DNA from: Hypsibius dujardini
Taxonomy: Eukaryota > Tardigrada > Eutardigrada > Parachela > Hypsibiidae
Length of the DNA stretch: 64,000 nucleotides
Reading direction: 5' to 3'
Assembly (NCBI GenBank): GCA_001579985.1
Contig: LRSR01012530.1
Span: 1 to 64,000, forward strand
This document shows positions 10,801-23,149 of this stretch, piece by piece; position 1 is the first letter of the stretch; every line of letters starts with the position of its first letter. A program made the translations under genes and the position numbers. The notes under the pieces were generated by a model, which saw nothing but the letters and a program-made list of their open reading frames with translations, made no database searches and was not told where the DNA came from.

Positions 10801-12625
10801 TATGGTCGATTGTTCCACAGCTACTGGTACACCGCGCAATCAGGCATACCGCCGTCGCACACTTGGCATGTCAGTCCGAAGGGCGCTGCAGTCGTAGCTG
10901 GAGCAGGAGCAAAATAAGCAGAACGACCCATAACGCCTGAAAGCGAGCATTACTTCGGTAGGTACGGATACCATGTGTCCGAATGTAGGGTGCAATATTA
11001 TGAAATTTTAACGTCACTAAATTTTCGGTGTATCGCTTACCGAAGGCAGGTTTTGCGGTGTAAAGTGCCGCGATGATCGAAAAGTAAAGGTGTTAAAACG
11101 TAGACCCATACTAAGTCACTCCGGCCCCTGACTCCGTAAAAATATTTTGCTGTCCTCAAACGGTTTCTAACTGAATTCGGGATGGAGTGGGATGAGGGAC
11201 AGTTTTGTTGAAATATATGCGCTGCGTTCCACTATACTTTGACCAGAACTGCTATACGGACTAGCTTTACTGTTGAGGCAAAAAGAAGTATTGACTAGAA
11301 CTAATCAGTCTTACATAAAATATATAGACAGACAGAGAGATAGAGAGACAGAGAGACAGAGAGACAGAGAGACAGACAGAAAGACAGACAGACATACAAA
11401 CAGAGAGACAGACAGACATACAAACAGACAAACAACCAAACAAGTCCCCATACTTTACCGTAAGCATATAGTAAGAAGCATGAAATATATTCCTTCCGTT
11501 TTTTCGCAGATGGAAACTCCTCGTCTTAATCATCCTCAGCTGGTCCATTTCCTTATCCATCAATCTTCCTATTTACTTCGGCTATGGCGGTCAGTTCATC
11601 CGCGCCATGCCGTTCCGTGACTGCGCCGCCCAGTCCAGCAACCGTACCGGCGTTTACTTCCCAATCTGGCTGACCCTCGGTTCATATTTTCCGGTCGCAG
11701 CGACCACCCTGGTCTACATCACTCTGTTCGTCCGGCTGAGAGCACAATCCGCTTGGGTCTCTCCCGAAGACGTCAGCCTGGACCGTCTTCGGCAGCATGG
11801 TGTGATCCGCCGCCGACTGGTGATCACTCGAATGCTGTGTGTTTTTTGGTTGTGGTACTGCTTGTGCTACCTGCCTAGCACGGTGGCGGTTGTGCTGTTC
11901 CCGCTCTTGACCTGGCGCAACCAAATTTCCCTTCGGCTGTGGGCGAAAATACTACAGCTGAGTGGATACGCGTTCAGTCCAGTAAGCAAAACCGAGAGAA
12001 CAACGGCATAAAAAGAAGAAAAAAAGCAAAATTAAATATACAGAATAAAATAAATATAATAAAAACCCTTCATATAGCTACATTAGCTGGGGTACCTGAG
12101 CAGTATGAGGCGTACACAGTAAAAACAACAATATTGTAAACGGGCATTATTTTGGGCCAGACAAAAATTAAAAGGACGATTTCTATACAGCAGTTTTGAA
12201 AAAAACGTAATTCCTGCAGGAATGTGCACACCTTTGGACAGAAAAACTGGGACGCTCAATTTGTTAAGAGGCAATTTTTAACCACAAGGTTCCAGGCTAT
12301 ACACATGTGGTTTTGTGGTTAAATATTTCCGCCTCAAATCAAAGCACGTTCTTATATAGTCTACAGCCTTGTGGTAACAAAATGCCTCTTGACAAATTGA
12401 GCGTCCCAATTTTTCTGAGCAAAGGTGTACATGCAGAACAGTATTATGATTAAGTCTTACTCTTTTTGCGGTATCCAGGTCATCTTTCTGGCGCTTAATG
12501 CGGATTATCAACGAGGTGTCCAAAAGATCGTCAGCAGATTATGCGGCCAAAGCAGCCAACAAAGTGAAGCCAGTCTTTTAGAGATGCAGCAGCCATGGAA
12601 AAAAGCATCTCACAGCCGGTATTAG
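7861..12625 (+). CDS. Rhodopsin-like (class A) GPCR, 3 exons, 339 residues
   Basis: Exons 7861-8261, 11510-11981 and 12479-12625 are in phase (donors GTGAGT and GTAAGC, acceptors TTCGCAG and ATCCAG). The N terminus has sequons NSS and NFT, and seven hydrophobic helices follow. Cys93 at the top of TM3 can pair with the FRDC cysteine of the second extracellular loop. The DRY box is replaced by IMRFLASVLPY, keeping the Arg (118). TM6 carries CVFWLWYCLCYLP. TM7 reads SGYAFSP then VIFLALNADY in place of NPxxY, leading into helix 8 and a short tail. Ligand class is not recognisable. A divergent peptide or amine-type orphan is likely. The 3.2-kb intron 1 holds repeats, MITE-like elements and an opposite-strand LU-domain relic. 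Exons 2 and 3 were carried along in the downstream segmental duplications. Start chosen as the first ATG before the sequons. Confidence 0.88.
8281..8445. repeat. 47-bp tandem repeat at the start of GPCR intron 1
   Basis: About 3.5 copies of a unit containing CATCCTGGCCATGGACATTC and TGTCCCGCCCGACT. The two central copies (8330-8376, 8377-8423) are nearly identical, the first is diverged and the last partial. It begins 20 bases after the splice donor. Confidence 0.85.
8959..9241. mobile_element. MITE-like element with about 44-bp inverted repeats
   Basis: The left arm (TAGACTGAGTGCGATTTG, then TTCCAACTTAATTTCAACTT) is matched by the inverted right arm ending at 9241, with only a few differences. 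TA dinucleotides form both boundaries. It is inserted in GPCR intron 1 in non-coding sequence. Confidence 0.85.
9553..9834. mobile_element. MITE-like element, copy 2 of the family at 3465
   Basis: 28-bp terminal inverted repeats (CCGTATTCCCCCAATCTTAA against the inverse of the right end) are flanked by TA. The inner ATCAATCAATC core and the GGGGCTTAACTGTCCCTTGA right arm match the copy at 3465-3721. Inserted in GPCR intron 1. Confidence 0.85.
10175..10460. mobile_element. Inverted-repeat element in GPCR intron 1, diverged
   Basis: The left arm GGCGGAGCTATGAATCATTC is loosely inverse to the right arm ending GATGCATAGCTCCGCC. The inverse match continues inward (AGGGGTCACTCACATATAAC). Similar GGGGGCGG / CCGCCCCC pairs about 90 bases apart occur in intron 13 of rGC1, rGC2 and rGC4, suggesting one family. 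Confidence 0.6.
10740..10936 (-). pseudogene. Dead LU-domain exon, copy 1, antisense within GPCR intron 1
   Basis: Homologous to the minus-strand exons at 23409-23618 and 54229-54438. It retains the TTTCAG acceptor and the LTCQVC start of the domain. Two in-frame stops interrupt it: TAG after the VYQ codons and TAA at the position of Pro in the other copies. The conserved splice-donor end is also missing. It is a decayed passenger of the first duplicated segment. Confidence 0.8.
11322..11437. repeat. GACA/GAGA microsatellite before GPCR exon 2
   Basis: An imperfect tetranucleotide run about 70 bases before the exon 2 acceptor. It has positional equivalents at 23886 and 55214 in other units. 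Confidence 0.9.
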
Positions 12626-13320
12626 AACCAACCAATGGTTGTTTTGTGTGCCAACAAAATCGGCTGCTGCGGAAGACTTTTATAAGGTTCTTTCCTTGTT
12701 TTGCAGTCCAGATCAGCAATCACCGATTACTACTAGTACCAGCGTTTCTGTTTTATGTCGGGCATTTACTGACCGTAATACGAATGCCGATCGTTTGGCA
12801 GTGCCTGTTGGAACGCTACAGCAAGGCTGAGCATTGCTAAATAAATTCAAGTTACCTTTCGCATCAGCCTCTTGCTCTATCTCTCACACGGAATCTGCCA
12901 AGGTTCACGAACCGGCGTTTTTGTGGCTCAGATAAAAAAAATGCTGACGCACACAGCATTAAACCAAGTGGTATGCTCACCGTTTAGTCGACGGTGGATG
13001 TTATGGAGCCGTATTACTGCTCAAACAGATGCCTCGCTCATCCGTCATTATTCAGAAGGGAGCTCTTTGGAAATGCTGTGTCAACCGTCCGGTGCATGCG
13101 TTTAGAGTAAACATTCAACAGAAAAACAGGGAAGATTGAACAACTGGAGTGCAATTTGAAAATGTGTCCTTCTGTGGTATTCAATTTCAATTTCAATTTC
13201 AAATATTTTCTGGCGTCGGTGGCTCCGAAGGTTTTCGGAATTTTTTATAGGTTTCTTTTACATTCGAAATTTTACTGTGTTTTTTCTAGCATCAATGCAC
13301 ACGTGATCCGACCGACCAAT
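12626..13320 (+). promoter_or_regulatory. GPCR 3' flank and presumptive rGC1 promoter region
   Basis: No exon is recognised. The block is homologous to 25306-26005, 44688-45111 and 55513-56196, so each rGC has inherited the same upstream DNA. All four end in the conserved GATCCGACCGACC just before the start codon. An in-frame open stretch precedes the ATG in rGC1 and rGC3 but lacks conserved protein character. Confidence 0.5.
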
Positions 13321-16300
13321 ATGCATATCTTTTCCTTGCAACACTTTCTTGTTGGGTTAGTAATCTCGACAAACAAAATGACAATTGCTGGGAACATCAC
13401 CCTTATATCGATTACTGCAACCGATAACGGACGGAGAGGTTTCTGGTCCACCAACCTAATTTTTGACGTCGTCACAAGTATGCTGTTTAATAATCTAACT
13501 CACATACCGCTGAGATTTCGCCGCGATGGTGATTACAGCGCACTGAAGGACAAGCCTGAATTCAGTCCAGGCCGTAATCCACTAACTTCTCCATCCCCAA
13601 AGGACTGTGAAACGGGAAGTATTGCCGACTTTTTCTTCAAGTTTTATTATGACCATCAGGAATTATTCACCGGTCATCTGAAGCAGCAGTTCACGATCGT
13701 CACAATCAACGGTAAAGGAAATGGACATACCGTATATTTAAATGACCATGACCCACAAGCGAAATGTGGCTCTGTACTGTATTAAAACCCAATTGTTAAT
13801 ACAATTCGATCTAAGGTCAGGAAGTGGTTATTTTTGTTTTAGACTGCGATGATTCCACGCTTGAAGTTGCCAATTTTATGAGAGGTATGAATTACAAGTC
13901 TTTCATTTGCACGCGACCACTTTATTCCAACCCGTTCTTCTCTACTTAAACCTCCCCCCCCCCAACTCAACTCATGTTTAGTATGAAGACTTCCACGTTC
14001 GATCATCAATTCGACACGTTTTGGCTACGATAGGAGCGATTTTCGAATAGAATCTAGAGGAATTTCAGACCACACTGATTTCATGACATGCTTCAGCCTA
14101 TAAAAAGAATTGGCCTACCTGTCAAACAAATCCCATTTAACTTGCCCGGTGATTGAGTAGTCCATCGCACCCAGATCCGGTATCTGAAACTTGTCATAGG
14201 ACACGATATCTCGTACCAGATAAGGGGCACCATAATTTCTCAGTCGCTGACCGTCCGATAGCCTTGATACTAACAATTTTTGCTTTAAACCAATTTTCCG
14301 TGAAATTTGTTTATGGCGAATAAAACTATCATTCTTATAAAGCTTAAACTTATGGAAATTTAAATGTATGATGACATTTTTCCGTTTACTAGCTCGGTCC
14401 GTTGGTTGACATTGCAAGTAAATCTGAATTTTAGACCTCACTGATTTCGTGTCACGCTTCAGCCTATATGATCTACAATAACTTGTATTGCGAAAAGTAG
14501 TTTAAATGCCTGTAATGAACTTCTCTTGGATACGATCTGCAACGTATTATTGTGTTGGAATATTTTCTTATGAAGCAGATCAACAAGTTAAATAAACTTC
14601 AAAATTAAATAAATTGAATTCGATATTAGCCTGAAAATTTGTTTAATATAGATTATATCCAATTTTAAAATCCATAAACCTTTAAACCCTGTACTTTGTC
14701 ATGATGCCATAATAAATGTAAGCCCCTGTAAGAACCATTTTGTGCTCAGACACAAAGGCATTGCTCGCGCTCTCCGTTCCCATCAGCGACCTCTCCGACA
14801 TCGATCGCTATCCGACTGCCCTCAATTTCTTGTCCATGCCGGATGCGTATTTTGTTCACACTGTGGCACTGCTGGCTCAGCGCTTTCGTTGGTCCGGCAT
14901 CAACGTGTTATGCAATATCGAGGGTGGCTTCGAGCGAAAGCTATGCCAACACTTTGACGAGTTCCTGCAAACCAGCGTGGCGAGAAATATGGAAATTCAC
15001 AAGACCTTGATCGCACTTAAATACGAGGATGAAGTGTATGCTAACTTCACAGCTGTTTACCCTCAATTAACAAGCCAACGAGGTGCGTATAAGATCGAAG
15101 TTTTACTTTTTGAAAGTTGCTTGGCTTGTCCTAATTTTTTGTCAATCTTCTTTGCGAAGAAAGGATCCCTTTTTTTGTGTTGTAAAAGAAATTGCTCAGC
15201 TTTTCTTCATTTTTTGTCAATCTTCTTTGCAAAGAAAGAATTTCTTTTTTGTGTTGTAAAAAAACTCAAGCTGGGCGGACTTTTAAACAATCCAGTCATT
15301 GGTTCACAGTTATAATGGTGTTGCTTGGACCGTCGCTGCTTCGCACGTTTATGATCGGTGCTCACAGCCGGAATATGACTAACGGAGATTACGTATGTAA
15401 AGATCAATGGCAAACTACAGTAATGTAGTTAATTTGACCTTCACAATAAGTGATGATGAGTGGGATGATTTACCCACAGATTTTTTTGGCATTTGGAATT
15501 CTTGGCATTCCCAGTCAAAACGCTATTTTCTGGAGAATGAATCAAACCAATGACAAGGTGAGGCAGTTTTATTGACCGTTTCTTTATGGGCATCATGCAA
15601 ACAAATGTTCGGGTATCAGGTCAATAACAGTAAACATTTGTTATACAATTTTGTTTACCCGAAAAATTGTCTAGGAAGCCTTCCTAGCTTTCCGGAGCTT
15701 GCTAATCATTGCGGACAGCGAGGGAGACCACAACGGCCCGCAAGAGATCAATTGGAAGGTACACACGGAAATCAAGCGTCGATATAACATCTCGCAGGAA
15801 ATTGAAGAAGAGGTACAGTAATACCAAATGGGCAGGCTTTCAAGACCTGTGGGTAAAACCCTTGAAATCAGCGGTAGCACCTTATTTCTTTTTGATATTA
15901 TTTAGGACGCAGAAATACCAGTGAAGCAATACGAAATCTTTTCGATCATAGCTTCGGTTAGTATAGCCCATATTTGTACACGTATTTGTTATGTATACGT
16001 ATTTATGTAATACAAGCTCTTTTTGTTTTATATTTTTGGTGATACTAACAAGCAGTTTTCACAGACGTTAGAACGGACTCGCCACTATCTCGACCGCATG
16101 ACGGTCTCAGACTTTGTGAAGGAGTGCTGCAACCAATCGTTTAACCTGACTACCCGACAGGTTTACGTGGATCAGTTAGGTGTCCTTCGATCACTGATTG
16201 TTGCGAAGCGGCTGGGTCCTTCCGGGCTGTTTGAGGTAAGTATACGCCATACTGTACGATTATTATACCAGGAAACGATTATAGTAGAACGCTCGTTCTC

Positions 16301-19300
16301 ACAGTCCGTGATCACTTGCAACCTTGTGACTGGGAATGTTGATCTTTTGGAGACCTTCAATTGGTTTGGCCTTACCACATTGCCCGGCGAGATAGATTAT
16401 TGCGGTCTTAACGGAGAAAAATGTTTAGCTACAAGAGAACCGGGTTGGTACGAGGAGCAAACCTCAAGTAGTGTCACCTTATTTTTTGTAAAGAATCTAT
16501 CAGACATCTCCACCATTTAAACTCAGATTATTGTAATTTAACCACAGACCACTTACTTAAAACAATCAAATTGAAGAATCAATTTGAAAATGAAGGGAAA
16601 CTTAATTTCTGATACGGGCGCAGCGGAATTATTGCATTTATTCTGATCTCCAGTCTACTGTTCATGTGAATTTTTATTTTTCAACCTGACATCGAATCTA
16701 CAATATAGCCTCCTGAGCAGTACTATTAAACGAAAAACCACATAAAAGCTTCTTTCTTGGAGTAAGGACTTTATATCCTCTGGCACGAACTTGGCCGGTC
16801 GCAAAGCGGCCAAAACCGTTCGTACGCAGGTTGGGTGAGTGGAAGAAATAAAAGTGAGCGACACAACATCCCCTGTGAAGTACCAGTAAAAATCACTACT
16901 GCACAGCAGTAATGAAGGGTGATACAGACTTGGTTATCCTTTATACACTAATTTCTGCCTCTCAGAAATCATTGCCACAAAATAAAAAAACCAAGGAATT
17001 TATTTCTCGCACTGATTTACTTTTTAAAATCCAAAGTCAACGGTCGTCCCTCTATCATCTCAGTTAGGAAAAAAAATATTCAATCCGTTTCACATCGTTT
17101 AAAAACATAAGGTGACATTATTTATGGTTTTCTCCTCGCATTATGTTATCCGCAAATGCGTGACAACGATTGTAATGCATTTTTCCGCTGCCAGAACTGA
17201 TCAACATTAGGATACCAATCATTTGCATCATTTTGGTCTTGCTGACGGCTCTGGGCATCTTTTTTGTGCGGTAAAATAGTATTTCAATTAACCCAAAAGA
17301 ACACGGAGAGGAGAGAAACATGATATATTGACATTTTCAGACGAATGACGCTGCAAAACCGCCTCGCTCATCTTGTATTGCGAGATATACGGTTGGAAGA
17401 ACCGGAAACGTACCGCATGGGCTCGCAGCCGCGAGTGACGAAGCTGTTGGATCAACTTGGGACAGCTGGGTTTTATGGTGAGACACCAGTGTATGTTCGG
17501 GAATTCTCCACGAACACGAGCTTGCAGCGGATCGTACGCAACCTTGCTTTGGTCGACGGACTTGTTGCGGTAATTCATTGTCAATGAGTATCATCGAATA
17601 AATTATTCATTTTTACGGATTTTATTGGATTTTACGGACTCCAAATCAAGTGCGATGATTAAAAAAGAAACTAATGTCAGTTTAATTTTTTAATTTTTAT
17701 GTACGTTTTTATCATTTTTATTTTTCGAAATTTTTGGAATAATTTTCTGGCATTTGATGGGCCAATTTCTATATTAATAGATATCGCGCGCTCATCACCC
17801 TTTCATCGCCGACTTTTACGGAATCCATTTTACCCGAGCAACATCCAGCTTAGTTTTCGAACGGCCCTTAAAAGGACCTTTATACTCGGTCATTCGGGGT
17901 AACGAAATGATCTTCGACTTTGACGTCCGCATGCAAATAATGAACGCCATGATCTTGGTAAGTCAACACTTAATTTTTGCTATTTGACACTGGGTCGAAA
18001 AATGGAAGAAGAGACGGAATTTCAACAGGCCCTGCATTTTATCCATACGTCCGATCTGAGCTATCACGGCGCCTTCAGCGACGAGGTCTGCCTCATCAAC
18101 AATCGCTACGTCCTGCGTGTCACCCACGCTGGCTTTCTCCGGCTCTTTAATCTATTTCACGACGAAGGCTCCTTCAGATCATGCTGTAGAACGTCTGCAA
18201 ATAAGGCTGCCGTTATCGAGCAATACCGCGGAGACGATATCAGGAACTTGGGCGTGGTTCTCGCAGACATGTTCAACATTGACCCCTACGGTACAAAATG
18301 TGCAAGTACAGAGGGTCCGTCAACAAAGTGCGGACAGCTTCTTTTAAAACAGCAACAACGAAAAACCAGAGTATCCTGACTATTTTTTTTATAATTCAGA
18401 TCGGGAAATAGTTTAACTTTGGTGAAGACGAGTTTGAAAGTAATCCAATATTTATTTGGGGAGAAGCTATTGAAATGGTCTGTGGTCTGAGTGGCGTTTT
18501 TACAGCGTCAGGAAAGCTTTCATTTTAAGACTTATTACATGTTTAAGAGAGTTGCCAATATATTCAACGTCTTTCAGTCCCACCTGGCCCGAATCAATCT
18601 CAAAATAACCGCAGATGTATCATTCAATTCAATTAGTCAACAAATAAAGAAAGGAAAGAAATACAACTCTGAAAAGAATGAAACTAAAAAACATTAGATT
18701 TGAACAACATCCATCTTTAATTTTGCAGAACGAGAGTCTCAATCAATAAATCAGAGTGTCTATTCTTTCCTTAACTTTGCACAGCAACAAAAAACAATGC
18801 TGTTAAAAATCTTCCTATTCACTGAAACAATCAGGGAAAAGATTGCTTAAAACATAACAAGTTGGCAGTTATTCTGATTATTCCACAGAAAGAAAATGTT
18901 TATAGTTCCGATCATTATTAAAGCTCCAGGTGTGTTGGTTATATCATCAGTAATTTGGTTTGATTCCTTTCGTAAAAGACTTTTATCAGAGAACAGGGGC
19001 TAGTCTATGTTTTGTAACTGAAAAATTGTGTGAAACTATTGCATCATCATGATAAAAAATTGGCATATCTGAAACTGTCTGCGCTTTGCTGGGGCACCCT
19101 CTGTAGGGGTTCGTTTGTAGAAACCAAACAGTGCGTAATTTGTACCCCAAGGGGTGTGCCGGAGTGGGGCAAGTCGGCCTATCGCCGTCAGTGACCATTT
19201 TGAAGTTGCGGAGACTGACCAAAGAAATATAATTTCCAGATCGAGATCGCTCTGATATGGAGAGTATTTCAGAAGCCGACTTTCGGTTCTATTAATAATC

Positions 19301-21867
19301 ACATTTACTATGGTTTTCGAAATTTACGTCACCGTTGTTGTTCGTATAGAGTAACGTTTTTTGGCGTAATTTCAAAATTTCAGAAAACAAAGGAAGATTC
19401 CAGTTTCCCTGATTTTGACTATAAAAATAATATATAAATATATAAAAAAAGAAAAGAAAAATATGTAATGATTTTTGACGCAGTCCCTCTCAAAATTCTA
19501 TTTGGAATCAATTGGCATCGGCAGAATCTTTTTTGAGTATGAGGGGGCGGGGTTGTGGGTCATTTCTGCAATTTCACTCGTAATTTTTTGGTCAGTCCCA
19601 AGAATGATTTGTAGCTCCGCCCCCTGACATTCAAAATTTCATTCTTCAACGATTTTCACTTCACATTTGCAGTCATTTATAACGAGCTTATGTGGGACTA
19701 AAAATACCTTAAAACGCGATCAAAAAATTAAAGCTTTTGAAAATGTTTTGTAATTCCTAGGGGACTGTGGAACTCAGACTTTCGCGTTCCCCCGAAAAGG
19801 TATGATTATCAGGAACGAACCGCCGAATTTTTGATCAAATTTTAAAAACTGTTTTTCACCCCGTTGCCCATCTCTGGCTCACCCCTTGGAGGTCCTGTGT
19901 TCCGATCCATTAAAAGCATCAACGAGTCCCTGTGTGCAGAAAATGGGTGACACACTACTGTATCAGATGTTTGAAGACTGCTTGGATTACGATAAACCAT
20001 TCCTTTTTCTAGTGAAGAAAGACCTGCAATTTGAATCAACGAACACTATCCACCGCAAGATCCATGAAATGGTAGCTCGTTGCTTGGAAAGTGAATCACA
20101 CGCTCGTCCTACAGCTACAGACCTCAAGCGCTGGCTCACCACGGTCAGAGTACCCAAAAAAAACTTTGTCGAACTACTGCTCGACCGTTTGGAGAAGCAT
20201 TCCGCTACACTGGAAGAGACGGTTCAGTCGCGGACCGAGGCGCTGCTGGATGAGACGAGGAAGGTCGACGATCTTCTCCGAGAAATACTACCATCGTATG
20301 TCAAGTCTTTTCATGCATGAACTGTAAACAAAATGGACGAAATTACACCTGCTATAATTATATTTCGATGCCTAGAGCAATCATAACAAAGCTTCGAAAT
20401 CACGAACCTATCATCGCGGAGATATTTGACAGCGTAACCATCATGTTCAGCGACATCCCCGCGTTTGGGTTGATCGTCGCACAAAGCGAACCCCTCGAGG
20501 TGATTGATTTTCTCAATCACCTCCACACCGCTTTCGACCGGGTCGTCGCGCAGTTCGATGCGTACAAGGTGGAGACCATCAATGACTCTTACGTGGTACG
20601 CAGTAAGGCACGGTGCATTTCGTTACGCCTTGTTAAGTTTTTAGTTGAGCTGAAATTAGAACTCTACAGCATGCAGATTTTCACTTTATTGTATTAAACA
20701 TCGTTCAATCTCATTTGTCCAGGTTGCAAGTGGTCTTCCTGTGAGGAACGGTAATCGCCACGCGATGGCAATCTGTCAGCTGGCACAACAACTTCTACGG
20801 GCCGGCGCTGCGGTGCACATTCCCGCATGGGGCTCCGTCACAATCTGTCCGCGAATCGGCATCAATTCTGGTTTGAGTTTTATGCCAAATATGCCGACTT
20901 GACTCGCGTAAAATTCATGAACCAAAACTCCAGCTTTGCAATTGCAGGATTTATAGCGGCTGGAGTTGCGGGGACTCGTGCGCCACGCTACTGCCTGTGA
21001 GAGAAACCACTTCCAACGTTTTTAATGCCGACTGACCGGGCATTAGCCAATGATTTTCACTAGTTTCACTATAATTTAGACCAGCAATTATTATATAAGT
21101 GACATTGCCAAAAAATGTCGGCTTAAAACAAAATAGGCATGAATTCCTGAAACTGTTGTGCTATCGACAGTTACAAACAATTATAGCAGCCTCAGTGCCC
21201 GTCGTTTTCTAGCATTGTTGAGCAGTCCTAACAAAGTATTGGTCAGCATTCCAGAGAGTCTCGAAAGTTACCAAGCGTGGTAACTGTTGAAAGACTTTAA
21301 AGTTTGCCTAACGTTTGCAAATGTTTTTCAAAGGCTTTTCTTCAAACAAATTTGTTTTGAGTGATCGCGAGGATTTTTTTTGTTAGATTTGGGGATACAA
21401 TGAACACAGCGAGCCGCATGGAATCACATGGAGCGGGTCAGTGGCGTGCAACTTTTAATTCTTCAGAAATTCATTGCGCTTTATTCTGTACCCATTTAAA
21501 GATACGCAAGACTCATGTTTGGTTTGTGTACTGTGACAAACCTAAACCTCTCTGTAGCTAACAAGATCCACGTGTCGTCGTCCACTTACGAACTGGTTAA
21601 AGAAGCAAGATCGCGCACGAAAGACGCGGAACTTAACCACCTAGTGTTCAAGGCCAGAGGCCTCGTCTCCATCAAAGTAAGACATTTCGTTGTGCTACTT
21701 TATGTTAACCGCTATGCTCATAACTCCCGGTACTGCTTTCGCCTGTTTCATCATGTTGATATTAAAACGTTTGTTGATCATCTTCTCTCTGTCAATAGGG
21801 AAAGGGATTGGTGAATACTTTCTGGTTATCATCTTCAGCAGCTAACGATCACCAGATGGCTGTTTGA
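13321..21867 (+). CDS. Receptor guanylyl cyclase 1 (rGC1), 20 exons, 1035 residues
   Basis: Exons: 13321-13711, 13843-13884, 14750-15082, 15310-15392, 15480-15557, 15675-15812, 15906-15956, 16065-16235, 16305-16443, 17195-17270, 17341-17569, 17781-17957, 18029-18290, 20013-20295, 20376-20595, 20723-20870, 20948-20996, 21387-21436, 21558-21676, 21799-21867. All phases agree. Order: signal peptide (MHIFSLQHFLVGLVIS), extracellular ANF-receptor domain (to about residue 465), one membrane helix (about 480-500), kinase homology domain (about 505-745), coiled-coil linker with RTEALLDETRKVDDLLREIL (about 775-815), and class III cyclase domain. Both metal aspartates (FSDI, INDSY), the guanine-reading Glu (VETIND) and Cys (RYCLFGD) and NTASRME are present, so cGMP synthesis at the plasma membrane is expected. 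The kinase-like domain lacks HRD and DFG motifs, as in the family. Oddities: FSDIPAFG instead of FSDIVGFT; NGNRHAMA where the other copies have NGDRHAEA; the exon 9 donor (GTTGGT) is weak. Confidence 0.9.
19540..19635. repeat. Short inverted repeat in rGC1 intron 13
   Basis: GAGGGGGCGGGGTTGTGGGTCATT pairs loosely in inverse with a right arm ending TGTAGCTCCGCCCCCTGAC. Equivalents lie near 32180-32240 (rGC2) and 62390-62480 (rGC4). In rGC3 the whole region is absent, because its intron 13 is only 369 bases. Confidence 0.6.
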
Positions 21868-22702
21868 GTTTGCACGCCGAAAACTTCTGTAGCTGGGTGG
21901 TACCATAACTGCCACCGTGGAACCGCAAGAGCCCAACAGCTTATCCATATGGACTTTCGGTCCCCTTGTAAATTCTCGCATTTCACATTCAATGACGTCA
22001 CAAGGAGAGTTATTTTGCAGTAAAGATACAGGAAGTTATGCGTCGTTTTTAACAACCTTCACTCTTCAAAGCAACGTTTCAGGCTGCGCTGATAAGACGA
22101 GAACTATAAAAGACGCGCAGCTTTGCTATAAAAATAACCTCAAACGAAACGAACGGTTCGCTCAAAATCAGACCCTAGAGTTTAATTGCTGGTTCGGCTG
22201 TCTCGGACGTGAACAATGAACCACAATCCGACTCATTCTATTTTCTCCAAGATGTTTTCACGAGTCATTTGTACAACGGACGTTGGATGACCCGCAGTCC
22301 GACTCGTTTGGTATCCCCCGCCTTGACAGCGTGCCACCTGACTCATTCGGTTCCCCGGATATTGACTAACCGGGATATCGCTTAATCGGTATAAGTTTCA
22401 TTTCTTCATCAGGGTTCTTCATGTACTGCAAAGGACGCCATTTTTATGCCCACTTCTGCGGAACGGTCGCTTGCTAATTCCATCGAATCATCATGAAAGA
22501 AAATGACTCCATTTTGCTCATTAGCATGACTAGAATTAACCATCCTATCCTTACATTAGCTTATTCTTTCCTTTTTTACATAAAGAGCTTTTTTTTGTCT
22601 CCTTTGTTGTGACCCGTTCTTCCCTCCCTTTAGTTGATCCTCCAAGAATCATATTTTCGATACATTTGTCTGCCAAGACATTACTCTCTTACAAAGAGAA
22701 GT
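21868..22702 (+). promoter_or_regulatory. rGC1 3' flank and Ly6 copy A upstream region
   Basis: Homologous to 35507-36524, 37467-38483 and 52456-53316. It carries conserved words such as ACCGGGATATCGCTTAATCG and a weak TATA-like ACATAAAGAG near 22580. No exon is seen. Confidence 0.45.
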
Positions 22703-23149
22703 ATGGAATTTATCGGCAAATCAGCAATTTTTGTGCTGGTCATATTGTCCCTCCAAACCTACGGTAATTATAAGTAATGAAACAATATTTGCTAAGATTG
22801 CAACGGCCGTTGTTTTACAAACCTCGCCATCGATATCAATCCACGTAATTATTAGCCCTCCTCTCAATTTGCCAGAGTTTGAGGAAACCATTTTCCTGTT
22901 GGATTGTCTTGTTTTCTCATGTCTTTAGCCCACCGAGACCATGTGATCCTGCGCGGTTGCGACGCTCCATGGCGTTTACCCTGTAGCAATCCCAAAAAGA
23001 TTTTTCGGTGCTACCCAGAAGTAACAACGTGTGACGAGGATTTATGCAACGACGGCATTCCACCAAAATCAGCTGCACCACCAATGGGATCCTTTCTGAC
23101 ATCTTGTGGCCTGCTTATGTTTAGTGGGATAGAGCTTTTGTCGGTGTAG
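22703..23149 (+). pseudogene. Ly6/LU-domain gene, copy A, central exon mostly deleted
   Basis: Exon 1 (22703-22763) encodes the signal peptide MEFIGKSAIFVLVILSLQTY. Of exon 2 only the last ~48 bases survive (about 22797-22844), fused to intron sequence, and its donor has drifted from GTAAGT to GTAATT. Exon 3 (from 22929) is open, with CDEDLCND and a GPI-signal-like hydrophobic tail ending at 23149. Without exon 2 the first half of the cysteine framework is lost, so the copy is almost certainly non-functional. Confidence 0.85.

Noticed and set aside
16065-16520. Long ORF reading through rGC exon 9 to a stop (ending DISTI)
   Set aside because: It continues into intron sequence; a membrane helix exon follows in phase only if exon 9 ends near 16443.
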